A stretch of 64,000 nucleotides of DNA from Flavobacteriales bacterium (GCA_023251095.1 JAHEZL010000018.1:1-64000), one strand, 5' to 3'. Positions 1 through 9,444 are shown, counted from the stretch's first letter. Numbers and translations are program-made. Notes: generated by a model from the sequence alone, not told the origin.

Positions 1-115
1 TCGGTCCGCCCTGAAAACGAGCTATAATATCATATTTAGGAGTGAAAACATCTACAATTTTTCCTTTTCCTTCATCTCCCCATTGGAGGCCTAATAATAC
101 ATCAACTTTTGTCAT
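1..115 (-). CDS. purA: Adenylosuccinate synthetase, N-terminal fragment (runs off left edge)
   Basis: The minus strand from 115 reads [19 protein letters not shown] followed by a segment with IIARFQGG. This is the N-terminal GTP-binding P-loop (GDEGKGK) of adenylosuccinate synthetase, which joins IMP and aspartate in AMP synthesis. Only 38 codons lie in the window. The ATG (115-113) overlaps the stop of the upstream Fur-family gene as ATGA, so the two are probably translationally coupled. The identification is firm because the motif and its surroundings are highly conserved in the family. Confidence 0.9.
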   Translation of the reverse strand, partial: MTKVDVLLGLQWGDEGKGKIVDVFTPKYDIIARFQGGP

Positions 116-570
116 TTCGATTTATTCAAAGATTTACATGATGAGCAAACGCCGTACAAGTTAAGAGAATGATGCATAACATCAAAGTCTAAAATTTCTC
201 CTACGGTTGATTTAATATTTTGTAAGCGCGGATCACAAAATTCCGTCACCTTTCCGCACTCGGTACAAATGAGGTGGTCGTGTTGTTTGAATTCGTGTGA
301 TTTTTCAAATTGCGCGAGATTTTTGCCGAACTGGTGTTTTCTAACGAGATTACAGGCGAGCAGCAAATCCATTGTATTGTACAAGGTAGCGCGACTCACA
401 CGGTAATTTTTCTTTTTCATTTTTTCATAGAGCGACTCTATTTCAAAATGGCCTTTTTGCGAGTAGATTTGATCAAGTATGGCGAATCGTTCCGGAGTTT
501 TTCTGTGGCTGTGCTGCTCCAGATATGCGGAAAAAATCTGCTTAACTTTTACTCGAATTTCAGTGGACAT
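112..570 (-). CDS. Fur-family metal-responsive transcriptional repressor
   Basis: This 152-residue protein has the Fur two-domain layout. A winged helix (about 10-85) carries the recognition helix [10 protein letters not shown] at 58-67. The C-terminal dimerisation and metal domain has His-rich HDHLICTEC (H97, H99, C102, C105) and a second Cys pair C142/C145, the structural zinc site of Fur/PerR/Zur proteins. Which metal or peroxide it senses cannot be told from the sequence. The ATG at 570 is the only sensible start. Its stop overlaps the purA start by four bases, a gene pair (fur-like then purA) that implies cotranscription into nucleotide synthesis. Confidence 0.88.
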   Translation of the reverse strand: MSTEIRVKVKQIFSAYLEQHSHRKTPERFAILDQIYSQKGHFEIESLYEKMKKKNYRVSRATLYNTMDLLLACNLVRKHQFGKNLAQFEKSHEFKQHDHLICTECGKVTEFCDPRLQNIKSTVGEILDFDVMHHSLNLYGVCSSCKSLNKSK

Positions 571-665
571 TTTACTATAAAAACAAATACCTGCAATTAT
601 AGGGCTTTTTGTGGAAATAAGAGAAGGAAAAAGAAAGAAAAATCACAACTGCGTTATTGGATGAA

Positions 666-1262
666 TTATTTGATTTTATTCCTGCAACTCTCACACAAAT
701 TCATTTCCACACCATCAATGGTTTTGATAGATTCAGCGGCATCCCGCATAAAGCAGTTTTTACTTTCGCAATGGGGTAATCCGAGATTATGGCCAATTTC
801 ATGCAGACTGATTTTCTGAACCCGTTCAATCATCACTTTCTTGAATTTATGATTCAGGCGAAAAGTAGATACCACACAACCGGGTTTACCCACAAATCCG
901 TAACCGAATACGCCCCAGTCTTTGTATTTGGCTTCGGGCTTTTTGTTTTTCGTGATAGAAATATCCGCTGAAGTAAGGGCGATGATATAATCTACCGAAT
1001 CGGTTTTTTCTTTGTTCAGCATTTCTATGATAGAGTCGGCACGGTAACGGGGCGACTTAATATTGGTAAAAAAGCTTTCGGGAATTTTTTTGTCGGAAAG
1101 TTGAACTACCTCAAAGCCGTAAAACTGTTGAATGGCCGAAGCAATAGAGTCTTTGTATTCTTTAGGGAGATAACCTAATGTTTGAAGGGCAATTTTTTTA
1201 CCTGAAGGAGAGTCGTAGCAGGAGAAAAAAAGCAGGACGGTTATGAAAATTAAATATTTCAT
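666..1262 (-). CDS. Archaemetzincin-type zinc protease, predicted lipoprotein
   Basis: The protein (198 residues from the internal MKYLIF start) carries the complete archaemetzincin signature: HEIGHNLGLPHC, then four residues, C, x, M, seventeen residues and CxxC (H154, E155, H158, H164, C165, C170, C190, C193). The HExxHxxGxxH part binds catalytic zinc and the four Cys bind a second zinc. The N-terminus is a lipoprotein signal (hydrophobic run ending FFSC), so it should be anchored outside the inner membrane. I chose ATG 1262 because it overlaps the upstream asnB-like stop as ATGA; an in-frame upstream start adds seven residues before the signal. It is the last gene of the polysaccharide operon; its substrate is unknown. 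Confidence 0.85.
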   Translation of the reverse strand: MKYLIFITVLLFFSCYDSPSGKKIALQTLGYLPKEYKDSIASAIQQFYGFEVVQLSDKKIPESFFTNIKSPRYRADSIIEMLNKEKTDSVDYIIALTSADISITKNKKPEAKYKDWGVFGYGFVGKPGCVVSTFRLNHKFKKVMIERVQKISLHEIGHNLGLPHCESKNCFMRDAAESIKTIDGVEMNLCESCRNKIK

Positions 1263-3181
1263 AATCCATTCACCTTTTTCCAAACTGCAAAAGAGATAAA
1301 TTTAAATATCCTTCTGTTTTCGGGCGATTGGCGCTGATCAAAAAAAGTGTCGTAATTTTTATGGAGGTAATTTAAATCAATAAAGTCTTTTAAATCGGAA
1401 GTGAAATAATCCTTTACTTCCTCTTTTATTTCATAGATCCATTGGTTGTTGGGAGTGGTATATCCGAGCTTGTCCTTGCGCAAACGAACTTCTTCGGGGA
1501 TGTAGCCTTTGATAGATTCTTTCAACAAATATTTCAAGGTATTGTTGGCAATTTTATAATTACCGGAAATGGAAAAGAGCAATTCACTCAATTCTTTATC
1601 ATCGGCCAAAGGAACGCGGGATTCCACGGAAAACCACATAGAACAACGATCTTCACATTTTAAATACGATTTCAAACTGCTGTTGTAAAACTCATGGGCG
1701 AGTCGTTCATTGAGTGTAAATTGCTGATCGTTTTTAAAATCCTGAAAGGTTTTGTCGGAATATTTATCGTACAAATCACAGTTGATCATTTTAAAATCAG
1801 GGAAGTTGGCGCGGTAAGCTTTTTTAAGTACCGACAATGGAAATCGGCGTAAACCGTGGTACTTCATCCATTGCTTGCCCAAATATTTTTGTCGGTTTTC
1901 AAAGTTTAAAAAATAGCGGTGCGGTTCGTAGCCTGCAAACAATTCATCGCCACCCTGACCGTCCAATACCACTTTTATTCCGGCTTCTTTCACTTTTCGC
2001 ATCACACGCCATTGGGCATAGGTGCTGGTGGAGAAGAGGGGGATGTCCTGACATTTTGTTAATTCTTCCAGATCTTTTAATAGCTCAGCCGATGTAGGTT
2101 GCACGGTGTGCCATTGTCCGCCGGAATAATCCACCATCATTTTGGCCCATTTACTCTCATCAATTTTTGGATCGAGGTTGGTAGAAGTGAACAAATGAAT
2201 TTTGTTGGCAGGCTCCAAATAATGCATCAATCCTACTATAGAAGAGCTATCCATACCACCGCTCAAACATGAACCCACTTCAACATCGGCGCGCAAACGC
2301 AATTTTACAGCTTGTTTTAATCGCTCCAGGATCTCTTCCTGGTACTGAACTATTTTTTTTGAATCTATTTCTTCCCAAGCCTTATTCACTGGAAGGGTGT
2401 AGTATTTTTCGGTGGAAATTTCACTCGTTACGAGATCAATGAAAAGATGGTGAGCCGGCTCCAGTTCTATGATTCCTTCTAATAAGCCCTGCGGATGATT
2501 TTCAATTTCATTAAAGCTTAAATAATCAAAAGCAGCCTGATGATTGATCTTTTTAGGGATGAGTCCGGAATGTAAAATCGCTTTATGTTCAGAAGCAAAA
2601 AGGAATTTCGCTTCATCTTTAAAATAGTAAAAAGGTTTAACGCCAACGCGATCTCTGCTGCACCAAATAAGGGATTTGCTGCGATCGTAAATCACAAAGG
2701 CCCACATGCCGTTGAAGCGCTGAACACAATCTTTCCCCCATTCACGGTAAGCTTTTAAAATAACTTCGGTATCGGAATTAGAGAAAAAACGATGGCCTTT
2801 TTTCACCAGTTCTTCTTTAATTTCAAGGTAGTTGTAAATTTCGCCGTTATAGGTAATCCAGATAGTGGAGTCCTCTGAACTCATTGGCTGGTGGCCCGAA
2901 GGAAAAAGATCCAATATACTTAAGCGGCGGTGCGCCAATCCGATTTGGTGATTTTTATCTGCTTCGGAAATGTGTTTTTTAGGAAGGAAAGATAAATCAG
3001 CTTCACTTACTTTATTGGGAGTAGCCGATCCTGTGTAAGCTTGATAATCTTGCGGATTAAATAGGGCAAAACCTTCATCATCGGGACCGCGGTGAGCAAT
3101 TAAATGATTCATTTTTTCCAGTACTTTTGCAGTGCTGAAAGCAGGAGATGAAAAATTTATTATTCCGCAGATGCCGCACAT
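1259..3181 (-). CDS. asnB: Asparagine synthase (glutamine-hydrolysing)-like amidotransferase
   Basis: The 640-residue protein has the class II glutamine amidotransferase N-terminus MCGICGIINF with Cys2 as the nucleophile. A C-terminal ATP-pyrophosphatase synthetase domain has the PP-loop SGGMDSSS. The general reaction transfers glutamine-derived ammonia to an adenylated carboxylate. It may make asparagine, but it lies in a glycan cluster one base after a sulfotransferase gene. AsnB homologues in such clusters often amidate uronic acids of surface polysaccharides, and I favour that role as inference. Its stop overlaps the next gene's ATG (ATGA). Length is normal for AsnB. Confidence 0.85.
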   Translation of the reverse strand: MCGICGIINFSSPAFSTAKVLEKMNHLIAHRGPDDEGFALFNPQDYQAYTGSATPNKVSEADLSFLPKKHISEADKNHQIGLAHRRLSILDLFPSGHQPMSSEDSTIWITYNGEIYNYLEIKEELVKKGHRFFSNSDTEVILKAYREWGKDCVQRFNGMWAFVIYDRSKSLIWCSRDRVGVKPFYYFKDEAKFLFASEHKAILHSGLIPKKINHQAAFDYLSFNEIENHPQGLLEGIIELEPAHHLFIDLVTSEISTEKYYTLPVNKAWEEIDSKKIVQYQEEILERLKQAVKLRLRADVEVGSCLSGGMDSSSIVGLMHYLEPANKIHLFTSTNLDPKIDESKWAKMMVDYSGGQWHTVQPTSAELLKDLEELTKCQDIPLFSTSTYAQWRVMRKVKEAGIKVVLDGQGGDELFAGYEPHRYFLNFENRQKYLGKQWMKYHGLRRFPLSVLKKAYRANFPDFKMINCDLYDKYSDKTFQDFKNDQQFTLNERLAHEFYNSSLKSYLKCEDRCSMWFSVESRVPLADDKELSELLFSISGNYKIANNTLKYLLKESIKGYIPEEVRLRKDKLGYTTPNNQWIYEIKEEVKDYFTSDLKDFIDLNYLHKNYDTFFDQRQSPENRRIFKFISFAVWKKVNGL

Positions 3182-3182
3182 A

Positions 3183-4082
3183 TTATAGCCAGTGGTTTAA
3201 ATCGCGATGAATTAATTTCGCTATTTTTTTAATGTCATCGGAGAAAAACAAATTGAGTTCTTTTTTCACATCTTCATTCATTTCTTCTTTACTTCCTTTT
3301 TGAATGTTTGCATTGTAAATGCGATGCAACAATTTTTCTCTTATTTTTTTCGACGGAATTAAAATACGAATCAGTGTTTTTTCCCATTCCTTCGCTGTTT
3401 TAAACTTTTGATGTACCGATAACGAAGCGTAGGCTTTTGAAGTATTTTTCATGTCGGCAGATAAGGATGAAAGGGGAGAGGCTCCTAAAAACCGAAGCGC
3501 TTTATTCGTTTCTTCCAAAGGATTATTTTTCAAATCTTCGGCCAAAATAAAATGGATGTTTTCTGCTCCGAAAGCATTTAAATAATTTTTTATTCTATCG
3601 CTGTATAAGCCATTATTCCTATATAAGAGACATTGATTGAAACGTGTCGAAGTAGGGATTTTTTGTCCGGCCTTGCGATAAAATTCCAAAGCCAAAGCTT
3701 CTTCAAAATCAGTTTCGGTTTCGTCGGCATTGTACAAATTTTCCTTGTGGAGCGAATAAATCATTTCCGTTGGTTGTCGCAAACAGATAATGGTTTTTAC
3801 TTTGCCGATTTGCTCCAGTATTTCCTGAGGTGCCGATTGTGAATACAAATACCAAACAGAAGCATCCCCTTTTATTTTATCTCCGGCCTCTTTAAAATAA
3901 TTCAGATAAGCAGAGAAATCGCTCAGTTGATTTTTAATTTTTAAATCCTTCCCGAAATAATGTATTTCTTTAGGGGCTAAAAATATTCCTGTATGTTGCT
4001 GTAAATAATGGTAAAGCGAAGTAGTACCACACTTAGGTGCGCCTGCAATGATAAAATCGGGATATAATTTATTTCTTTCCAT
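3183..4082 (-). CDS. Sulfotransferase acting on a glycan or lipid
   Basis: This 299-residue protein begins with the PAPS 5'-phosphosulfate loop IIAGAPKCGTTSLYHYL (about 11-27) and has a 3'-phosphate-binding segment RQPTEMIYSLHKENL further in. Both are hallmarks of the heparan-sulfate-type sulfotransferase fold. It should transfer sulfate from PAPS to a sugar hydroxyl or amine in the cytoplasm before export. The gene overlaps the flippase end by 14 bases and ends one base before asnB, so it belongs to the same transcript. The exact acceptor is not visible. No truncation or missing loop residue was seen. Confidence 0.82.
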   Translation of the reverse strand: MERNKLYPDFIIAGAPKCGTTSLYHYLQQHTGIFLAPKEIHYFGKDLKIKNQLSDFSAYLNYFKEAGDKIKGDASVWYLYSQSAPQEILEQIGKVKTIICLRQPTEMIYSLHKENLYNADETETDFEEALALEFYRKAGQKIPTSTRFNQCLLYRNNGLYSDRIKNYLNAFGAENIHFILAEDLKNNPLEETNKALRFLGASPLSSLSADMKNTSKAYASLSVHQKFKTAKEWEKTLIRILIPSKKIREKLLHRIYNANIQKGSKEEMNEDVKKELNLFFSDDIKKIAKLIHRDLNHWL

Positions 4083-5469
4083 TGAAGCTAAAAGCAGTTG
4101 GATTCAATCCGGTTTTTTTCATGAGGTAATACAACATTATCAAATTCCATGCGGCGAGTGAAACAGCTGTAGCGACCGCAACGCCTTCAATACCATAATC
4201 GTCGATGAGCAATAAATTCAAAATAATATTCATCACCACGCTCACACTCATTCCAATGATAGTATATTTTTCATTCTTTGTCATGATTAATAAATAACCA
4301 ACCGGACCGGCAGCAACGTTCACAAATTGTCCGCCAATAAGAATGAGCATAGTAGTGTAGCCCTCATCGTAGCCCGGACCATATAAGCCCAGCAGCCAGA
4401 ATCCTCCTAGAATCAATCCGAGGAATAAAGGCAAACTAAGCAACATTACCATTCGTGAAGTTTTGGTGACAATGTTTTGTAATCTTTCCTTTTGATCGGT
4501 GTAATACAACTCAGATGCAGAAGGACTCAATACATAATTTGAAATCATGAGTCCGAGAGAAAGTCCCTGCGCAGCTTTATTTGCCACATTGAAAAGCGCA
4601 ACGTTATCGAGTGCCTCTTTTTCATTCATCAGCATTTCTATCATTTGAATATCGATGCGCGAATTAATGATGGAAAGTGCACTTACAGGGACAAAGATCC
4701 AGCCTTGTTTCAGCCAGTTTATTCTTTCGTATTGCGCGTTATGATTGGGGATTTCCTGTTTCAATCCTCTTTGCATAAAGTAATAAGCCAGAATCAATAC
4801 GATTACACTTGCAACAAAAAACACACTCAAAAGATCACCACCATCGGCATGAGAAAAAATAAAAAAGAGGAGGGCACTGCCAATGGCGATCAAAATCGGA
4901 CGGATAATTTTTTCGGCCATTAACGATTTGCCGATGTGTTTTAAACCGTTCAGTACCGACTGGAAATAAGCCAGCAAAGAAAGCAGCGGCACGCAACTCA
5001 ATCCGATGATCAGATAAGTATTGTTTTTAATGCCGTGAAGCAAATTGAAATTTGAAAAAATTAAAATGGCCAGTAGCGTAATAAGAGTAGAAAAAACAAA
5101 AATACTGATGATGCTGAAACGATTGATTCCTTTGATTAATCCGTATTGTTCTTTGGATTTGTATTCGGGCAACTGCCTAAGAATAAGAATGTTCAGTCCC
5201 ATTGGTGCAAAAAGCGCAAGAATGCTGGCGATGTTATTAATGGCCACATAAGCGCCATATTCAGCCTTGTCGGTGATTCTGGTTAAAACCAGATTGGTGA
5301 AATAAACAATGATAACGGAACCGATATTCAGGAGGAAACTGGAACTGAGGTTTTTTAAATACTTCCCTTTGTAGGAATCTTCTTTAACGCCCGACCGGTA
5401 ATCTTTTATGATTTTGTTAATCGCCAATTTTACAATGCTTTTTATAGAGCTCGTCGAATTTAGCTCCAA
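4069..5469 (-). CDS. Polysaccharide flippase, Wzx/MATE-like
   Basis: The 466-residue protein is almost entirely hydrophobic helices, about 12-14 transmembrane segments, in the arrangement of the oligosaccharide/lipid-linked flippase family (Polysacc_synt / MOP superfamily). It probably moves an undecaprenyl-linked repeat unit across the inner membrane for the surface glycan built by the neighbouring GT4, sulfotransferase and amidotransferase. The start is uncertain. The longest frame begins with TTG at 5469, 53 bases inside the glycosyltransferase gene. Another TTG at 5427 would overlap by only 11 bases, and no ATG lies before the first membrane helix. Confidence 0.8.
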   Translation of the reverse strand: MELNSTSSIKSIVKLAINKIIKDYRSGVKEDSYKGKYLKNLSSSFLLNIGSVIIVYFTNLVLTRITDKAEYGAYVAINNIASILALFAPMGLNILILRQLPEYKSKEQYGLIKGINRFSIISIFVFSTLITLLAILIFSNFNLLHGIKNNTYLIIGLSCVPLLSLLAYFQSVLNGLKHIGKSLMAEKIIRPILIAIGSALLFFIFSHADGGDLLSVFFVASVIVLILAYYFMQRGLKQEIPNHNAQYERINWLKQGWIFVPVSALSIINSRIDIQMIEMLMNEKEALDNVALFNVANKAAQGLSLGLMISNYVLSPSASELYYTDQKERLQNIVTKTSRMVMLLSLPLFLGLILGGFWLLGLYGPGYDEGYTTMLILIGGQFVNVAAGPVGYLLIMTKNEKYTIIGMSVSVVMNIILNLLLIDDYGIEGVAVATAVSLAAWNLIMLYYLMKKTGLNPTAFSFNGKK

Positions 5470-6589
5470 TTTTCATAGAACTGAAATGGTCGATGGCATA
5501 TTGTCTTATCGTGTAAGGATTGAATGGTTTTGTGCGAATTATTTTTTGCATGCTGTTGAGCAAAGCCTCACTGTCGCCGGCCGGAATGAGATAGCCCATT
5601 TCAGGTAAAAGATGTTCTTTTATTCCGCCCACATCGGTGGCAATCACAGGTGTTCCGCAGGCAAAGGATTCGGCAATCACACAAGGTTGATTTTCAAAAT
5701 TACTGAACAATACTGTTGCCATGGCTTCCTGCATATAGTTTCTAACCACCACAGGATCCTGAACACCCAGGAATTTCACATTGTTGGAAATATTCAAATT
5801 GGCTGCCAGTTCCGTCAGCGCATCTTTATCCACGCCATTGCCAATAATAACCAGTTCTGTATTTGGATAACGTTCATACAAATGACTTAGCGCGAGAATG
5901 ATTCCGCTGATGTTTTTTTGTCTGTCGAGAAGATCCGCCACCACCACGAAATAATTTTTGCGGTTTTCGATGGGGGTATTGTAAAAGAAAAAGTTGGTGT
6001 CAACAGTATTGGGAATGATGGTGTACTCATTTTTCAATCCGTGCTTGCGCATCGCTTCTTTCAATCCGCCGGAAACCGTGATTACTTCACTGGCCCTGCT
6101 GATCACCATTCGGGTGACCAATCTGCGGAACAAGGATTTACTGTACTGGTTGTCTTCAGGCAAATATCCTGTCCAATGCTCTGTTACTATATAAGGTGTT
6201 TTTTTCCAGAATTTCCAGCTGGTAGCCACAATTCCCGCCGGGAAAGCAACATTCAAATGAATTAAATCGGGAGTGAACGACATAATTGATAAGGCCTTCC
6301 ATCCTAATTGATGGCCGATGTAAAATCTCGACCAGTTGATGATTTTACCCAGGCCCAGTTTTCTTTTGCTTTTTCTGAAGGTGACTATTATTTCGGTTAC
6401 TCCGTTTTCGGAATGGATTTGTGTTTCGAAATGTGATTTTTGTTCATTTACGCCGCGTACATATATAATGCACACGTTGTGTTTTTTATGTACGGCTTCG
6501 GCATGGCGCTTTACAAAAATGCCTAAAGTAGGATCTCCTTTGTGAGGATACCAGCTGGTGAGGAACAATATGTTGTGTCTTTCCGCCAA
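5417..6589 (-). CDS. Glycosyltransferase family 4
   Basis: This 390-residue GT-B fold enzyme begins ILFLTSWYPHKGDPTLGIFV, typical of GT4, and has the C-terminal nucleotide-sugar motif AESFACGTPVIATDVGG, the family's ExxxxxxxE element. It should add one sugar to a growing lipid-linked glycan on the cytoplasmic side of the membrane. The only reasonable start is TTG at 6589, just seven bases after the copA stop, with the conserved beta-strand beginning at residue 7. Sugar specificity cannot be read from sequence. The gene sits second in the copA-led operon. Confidence 0.85.
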   Translation of the reverse strand: MAERHNILFLTSWYPHKGDPTLGIFVKRHAEAVHKKHNVCIIYVRGVNEQKSHFETQIHSENGVTEIIVTFRKSKRKLGLGKIINWSRFYIGHQLGWKALSIMSFTPDLIHLNVAFPAGIVATSWKFWKKTPYIVTEHWTGYLPEDNQYSKSLFRRLVTRMVISRASEVITVSGGLKEAMRKHGLKNEYTIIPNTVDTNFFFYNTPIENRKNYFVVVADLLDRQKNISGIILALSHLYERYPNTELVIIGNGVDKDALTELAANLNISNNVKFLGVQDPVVVRNYMQEAMATVLFSNFENQPCVIAESFACGTPVIATDVGGIKEHLLPEMGYLIPAGDSEALLNSMQKIIRTKPFNPYTIRQYAIDHFSSMKIGAKFDELYKKHCKIGD

Positions 6590-6596
6590 TTCGGGT

Positions 6597-8690
6597 TCAA
6601 TTTAGTGTTTTTGACTTTATGCGCAAAGAATTGCCGATAACTATCACATCAGAAAAGGCCATAGCCAAAGCGGCAAAAATCGGCATTAACAATCCGAAGG
6701 CAGCGACCGGTATCGCCAACACGTTGTAAAACAAGGCCCAGAAGAGATTTTGTTTGATGGTTTTTAAAGTGATTTTACACAAGGCTACTACTTCGGTAAT
6801 CTGTTTCAAACTCTTGTTGTTCAGTAAAATAATGTTAGCCGATTGTTTGGCCACATCGGTAGCGCCACCCAATGAAATGCCTACATAAGCTTTGGCCAGC
6901 GCAGGCGCATCATTGATACCATCGCCCACCATTGCTACTTTTCCTTTGGCATTGAGTTCATCAATCACTCTTAATTTATCCTCGGGTTTTTGCTCGCTGT
7001 ATATTATAGAGATGCCGATTTCTTTTGCGAGGGCTTCACATTTTTCTTTTTTATCTCCTGATAATAACACCGGTTCGATGCCGTTTTTTTTCAGCCATTG
7101 CATAGAGCTGAGCACATCTTGTTTCAATTCATCTTCAATAAAAACAGAGGCGATACAGATATCATTCTCCAGCAAATCGATTTCCCCGGCAGCATTTCCG
7201 CTTATTATTTTATATTCCTTATTGTCATAAGTCCCCGAAATACCAACGCCTTTGATCTCTTTTATATTTTGCATTTCCAACAGAGTAGAAGCAGAGCTCA
7301 GTTCTTTACAAATGGATTTTGCAATGGGGTGGGCCGAACGGATTTCCAGTGAGAACAAAATATTATGAATGAATGCTTCGGGAGAAGAATTGTGTGTGGT
7401 GATTTTTTTGATTTTAAAATTCCCTGTGGTGAGTGTTCCCGTTTTATCAAAAACGATGTATTTAACCTCCGACAGCATTTCAATGGTAGAGCCTCCTCTG
7501 ATTAAAATCCCGAGTTTTGCTGCTTTTCCAACCCCCACCATAACAGCGGTGGGAGTGGCCAGTCCCATTGCACACGGACAAGATATCACCAGCACCGCAA
7601 TGCTGTTCATGATAGACACTTCCATTCCTTTAGCAGCAAAAAAATAGGTGATTAAAAAGGTAAGCAATGAAACTCCTAAAACCACCGGAACAAACACAGC
7701 ACTTACTTTATCGCCCAAACGCTGGATATTGGGTTGATTTTCCTGAGCGCTTTTCACCAACTGAATGATTTGTTGCAGCGTTGTATCTCTGCCGATACGG
7801 TTGATGGTGATTTTTACGGAGCTCTCTTTACACAAGGTTCCGCCAATGACCTGATCGCCCTTTTTTTTCAGCACCGGAACACTTTCTCCGGAAATCATGG
7901 ATTCATCTACCCAGCACTCTCCTTCACTGATCAAGCCATCCATTGGAATTTGTTCTCCTTCGCTCACCAATACTATGTCTCCGATTTTAAGTTCATCGGC
8001 ATTTTTAATGCTGAAAGCTTCCTTGCTCATTAATCCATTGAACACTTTGGCTTTCACTTTTTGTAATTTGGAGAGCTCCTCAATCGCTCCCGTGGTACGC
8101 TTAACAGCAAGATGTTCTATCCAGTTTCCCAACAACACCAAAGTGACAATAGAAGCTGCAGTTTCAAAAAACAGATATTGATGGTGATGACCTTTGCTTA
8201 AAAAGAAAGTTCCCACCAAACTGTAAAAATAAGCGGAGGAAACTCCTATGAATATGAGTACATCCATGTTAGGAAGCAGCACTCTTACTGATCCCCATGC
8301 ACTTTTTCCGAAATGAAAAAATCCGATTAAGAAAACAGGAGTGGATAAAATCAATTGAAAATAAGGATTATTCAATATAGAGTCATCTGCCGCAAACATA
8401 TGAAAGAGTAGGGGAGCGGTAAGTACAGAACAAATGATCAAGAGCGTTTTTAGTTTAAAAAATCCTTCTCCATGTGAATGACCATGATTTTCAGGAATAA
8501 CCGTATATCCTAATTTACTGATAGAATCAACTATTCCGGAGATGTCTTTTTTCTCGTAAACAAAAGCAGCTTCGCCTGTAGTGAAACTCACCGAAACGTC
8601 TTGCGCCCCTTGCTTTTCCATGACTTTTTTAATCGTCATGGCGCAGTTGGTGCAATCCATTCCCTGTATATTTAAACGCTGTTTTTCCAT
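6597..8690 (-). CDS. copA: Copper-exporting P1B-type ATPase
   Basis: The 697-residue protein has one N-terminal heavy-metal-associated domain with GMDCTNCA (about 10-17). After it come a His-rich linker, the actuator motif SGES, the metal-translocation motif CPC in VISCPCAMGLATP, the phosphorylation site DKTGTLT and the hinge MVGDGINDAPALA. CPC-type P1B ATPases pump Cu(I) (or Ag(I)) out of the cytoplasm. Its length fits the single-HMA form. It is the first gene of the minus-strand cluster, and the following GT4 starts seven bases after its stop, so copper export and glycan synthesis seem to share a transcript. The first accessory-region repeat lies just upstream. Confidence 0.93.
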   Translation of the reverse strand: MEKQRLNIQGMDCTNCAMTIKKVMEKQGAQDVSVSFTTGEAAFVYEKKDISGIVDSISKLGYTVIPENHGHSHGEGFFKLKTLLIICSVLTAPLLFHMFAADDSILNNPYFQLILSTPVFLIGFFHFGKSAWGSVRVLLPNMDVLIFIGVSSAYFYSLVGTFFLSKGHHHQYLFFETAASIVTLVLLGNWIEHLAVKRTTGAIEELSKLQKVKAKVFNGLMSKEAFSIKNADELKIGDIVLVSEGEQIPMDGLISEGECWVDESMISGESVPVLKKKGDQVIGGTLCKESSVKITINRIGRDTTLQQIIQLVKSAQENQPNIQRLGDKVSAVFVPVVLGVSLLTFLITYFFAAKGMEVSIMNSIAVLVISCPCAMGLATPTAVMVGVGKAAKLGILIRGGSTIEMLSEVKYIVFDKTGTLTTGNFKIKKITTHNSSPEAFIHNILFSLEIRSAHPIAKSICKELSSASTLLEMQNIKEIKGVGISGTYDNKEYKIISGNAAGEIDLLENDICIASVFIEDELKQDVLSSMQWLKKNGIEPVLLSGDKKEKCEALAKEIGISIIYSEQKPEDKLRVIDELNAKGKVAMVGDGINDAPALAKAYVGISLGGATDVAKQSANIILLNNKSLKQITEVVALCKITLKTIKQNLFWALFYNVLAIPVAAFGLLMPIFAALAMAFSDVIVIGNSLRIKSKTLN

Positions 8691-8800
8691 GTGCTTTTAA
8701 AGGTAGTAAATATTCAAAAGCAGGGAAGATGATTTAAGTCAATAATAAAGCACTTCACGTTTTTTTGTCAAAAGGAAGTGTGAGTATGGGTGTGGGTTTT

Positions 8801-8880
8801 GAGAAAACAGTTCCGCATTTCGAATCAATTCATTAAGGATTTAGAGATTTTAAATGAGTTTCAGCGAGATGGGATAATCT
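8801..8880 (+). repeat. Accessory-region repeat R1 (leftmost arm)
   Basis: R1 aligns with R3 and R4. Shared blocks include TTCCGCATTTCGAA, then a purine-rich AAGGATTTAGAGATTTT-like stretch, then ATGAGTT and a GAGAT run. It lies immediately downstream (minus sense) of the first toxin gene, whose stop codon falls at its right end. It marks the probable left boundary of the cassette region against copA. Confidence 0.6.
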
Positions 8881-9199
8881 AAATGTCCGTTAATTTCATA
8901 GGGTCTAAACTCGTGTGAAATACTCTAATGATTCTTACATCAGAATTTTGAATACGGTAAATTACTTTGAATCTACCTTTAACAGTTTTGAATCTGTAAT
9001 TTTCGTGAGTAAAAGCATTAATATAAAACTCAAGTGGATACCTTTCAGGATGTGTTTCAAGGGATTTAACCTCATGTAAAATAGCGTTTTTGACTATTGA
9101 TGCTATTTGCGGTGATTGTTTTTTATACTTAATGTAGTCATGGATTTCTTTAAGGTTGGACTTAGCAAGTACCGACCATTTGATTTTGAATGCAGTCAT
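8879..9199 (-). CDS. Type II toxin, ParE/RelE superfamily (TA1)
   Basis: The 106-residue protein has the compact ParE/RelE fold pattern. An N-terminal strand and helix (KIKWSVLAKSNLKEIHDYIK) lead to the conserved C-terminal strands RFKTVKGRFKVIYRI and VRIIRVFHTSLDP. Family members either block gyrase (ParE) or cleave mRNA on the ribosome (RelE); the sequence alone does not choose. Its ATG shares one base with the antitoxin stop (TAATG), so expression is coupled to the antitoxin. The gene stop lies inside repeat R1, so the pair fills the R1-R2 cassette exactly. Confidence 0.8.
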   Translation of the reverse strand: MTAFKIKWSVLAKSNLKEIHDYIKYKKQSPQIASIVKNAILHEVKSLETHPERYPLEFYINAFTHENYRFKTVKGRFKVIYRIQNSDVRIIRVFHTSLDPMKLTDI

Positions 9200-9444
9200 T
9201 ACCAGTTCTCAGATTCTTTTTCTAAATCTTCCTGAGAAGTGTAATTACCATCACTTATTTGTTGTTCAGCAGTAGCAATATCAACCAATAATTTAGCAGT
9301 AGTAATTGGTGTGCCATCAACTTCATATCCCACAACTTTGTTCAGTTCTTGTTGTAAGCGTTCAAACTGAGTAACAACAGATTCATTTCCTGCTGATTTT
9401 AACCAATTAGAAAGAATGTCTATTCTGTTTTGTAATGGTTCCAT
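9199..9444 (-). CDS. Antitoxin of TA1
   Basis: I place the start at ATG 9444, giving 81 residues beginning MEPLQNRIDILSNWL. Longer in-frame versions would translate the promoter: the -7 box lies at 9462-9469. The C-terminus SQEDLEKESENW is nearly the same as that of the TA2 antitoxin (SQKDLEKDSKNW), so the two are homologues. The protein is small and acidic with predicted helices and no recognisable DNA-binding motif by eye. It presumably neutralises the adjacent ParE/RelE toxin. Its own length matches its relatives at 75 and 66 residues only with this start. Confidence 0.72.
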   Translation of the reverse strand: MEPLQNRIDILSNWLKSAGNESVVTQFERLQQELNKVVGYEVDGTPITTAKLLVDIATAEQQISDGNYTSQEDLEKESENW

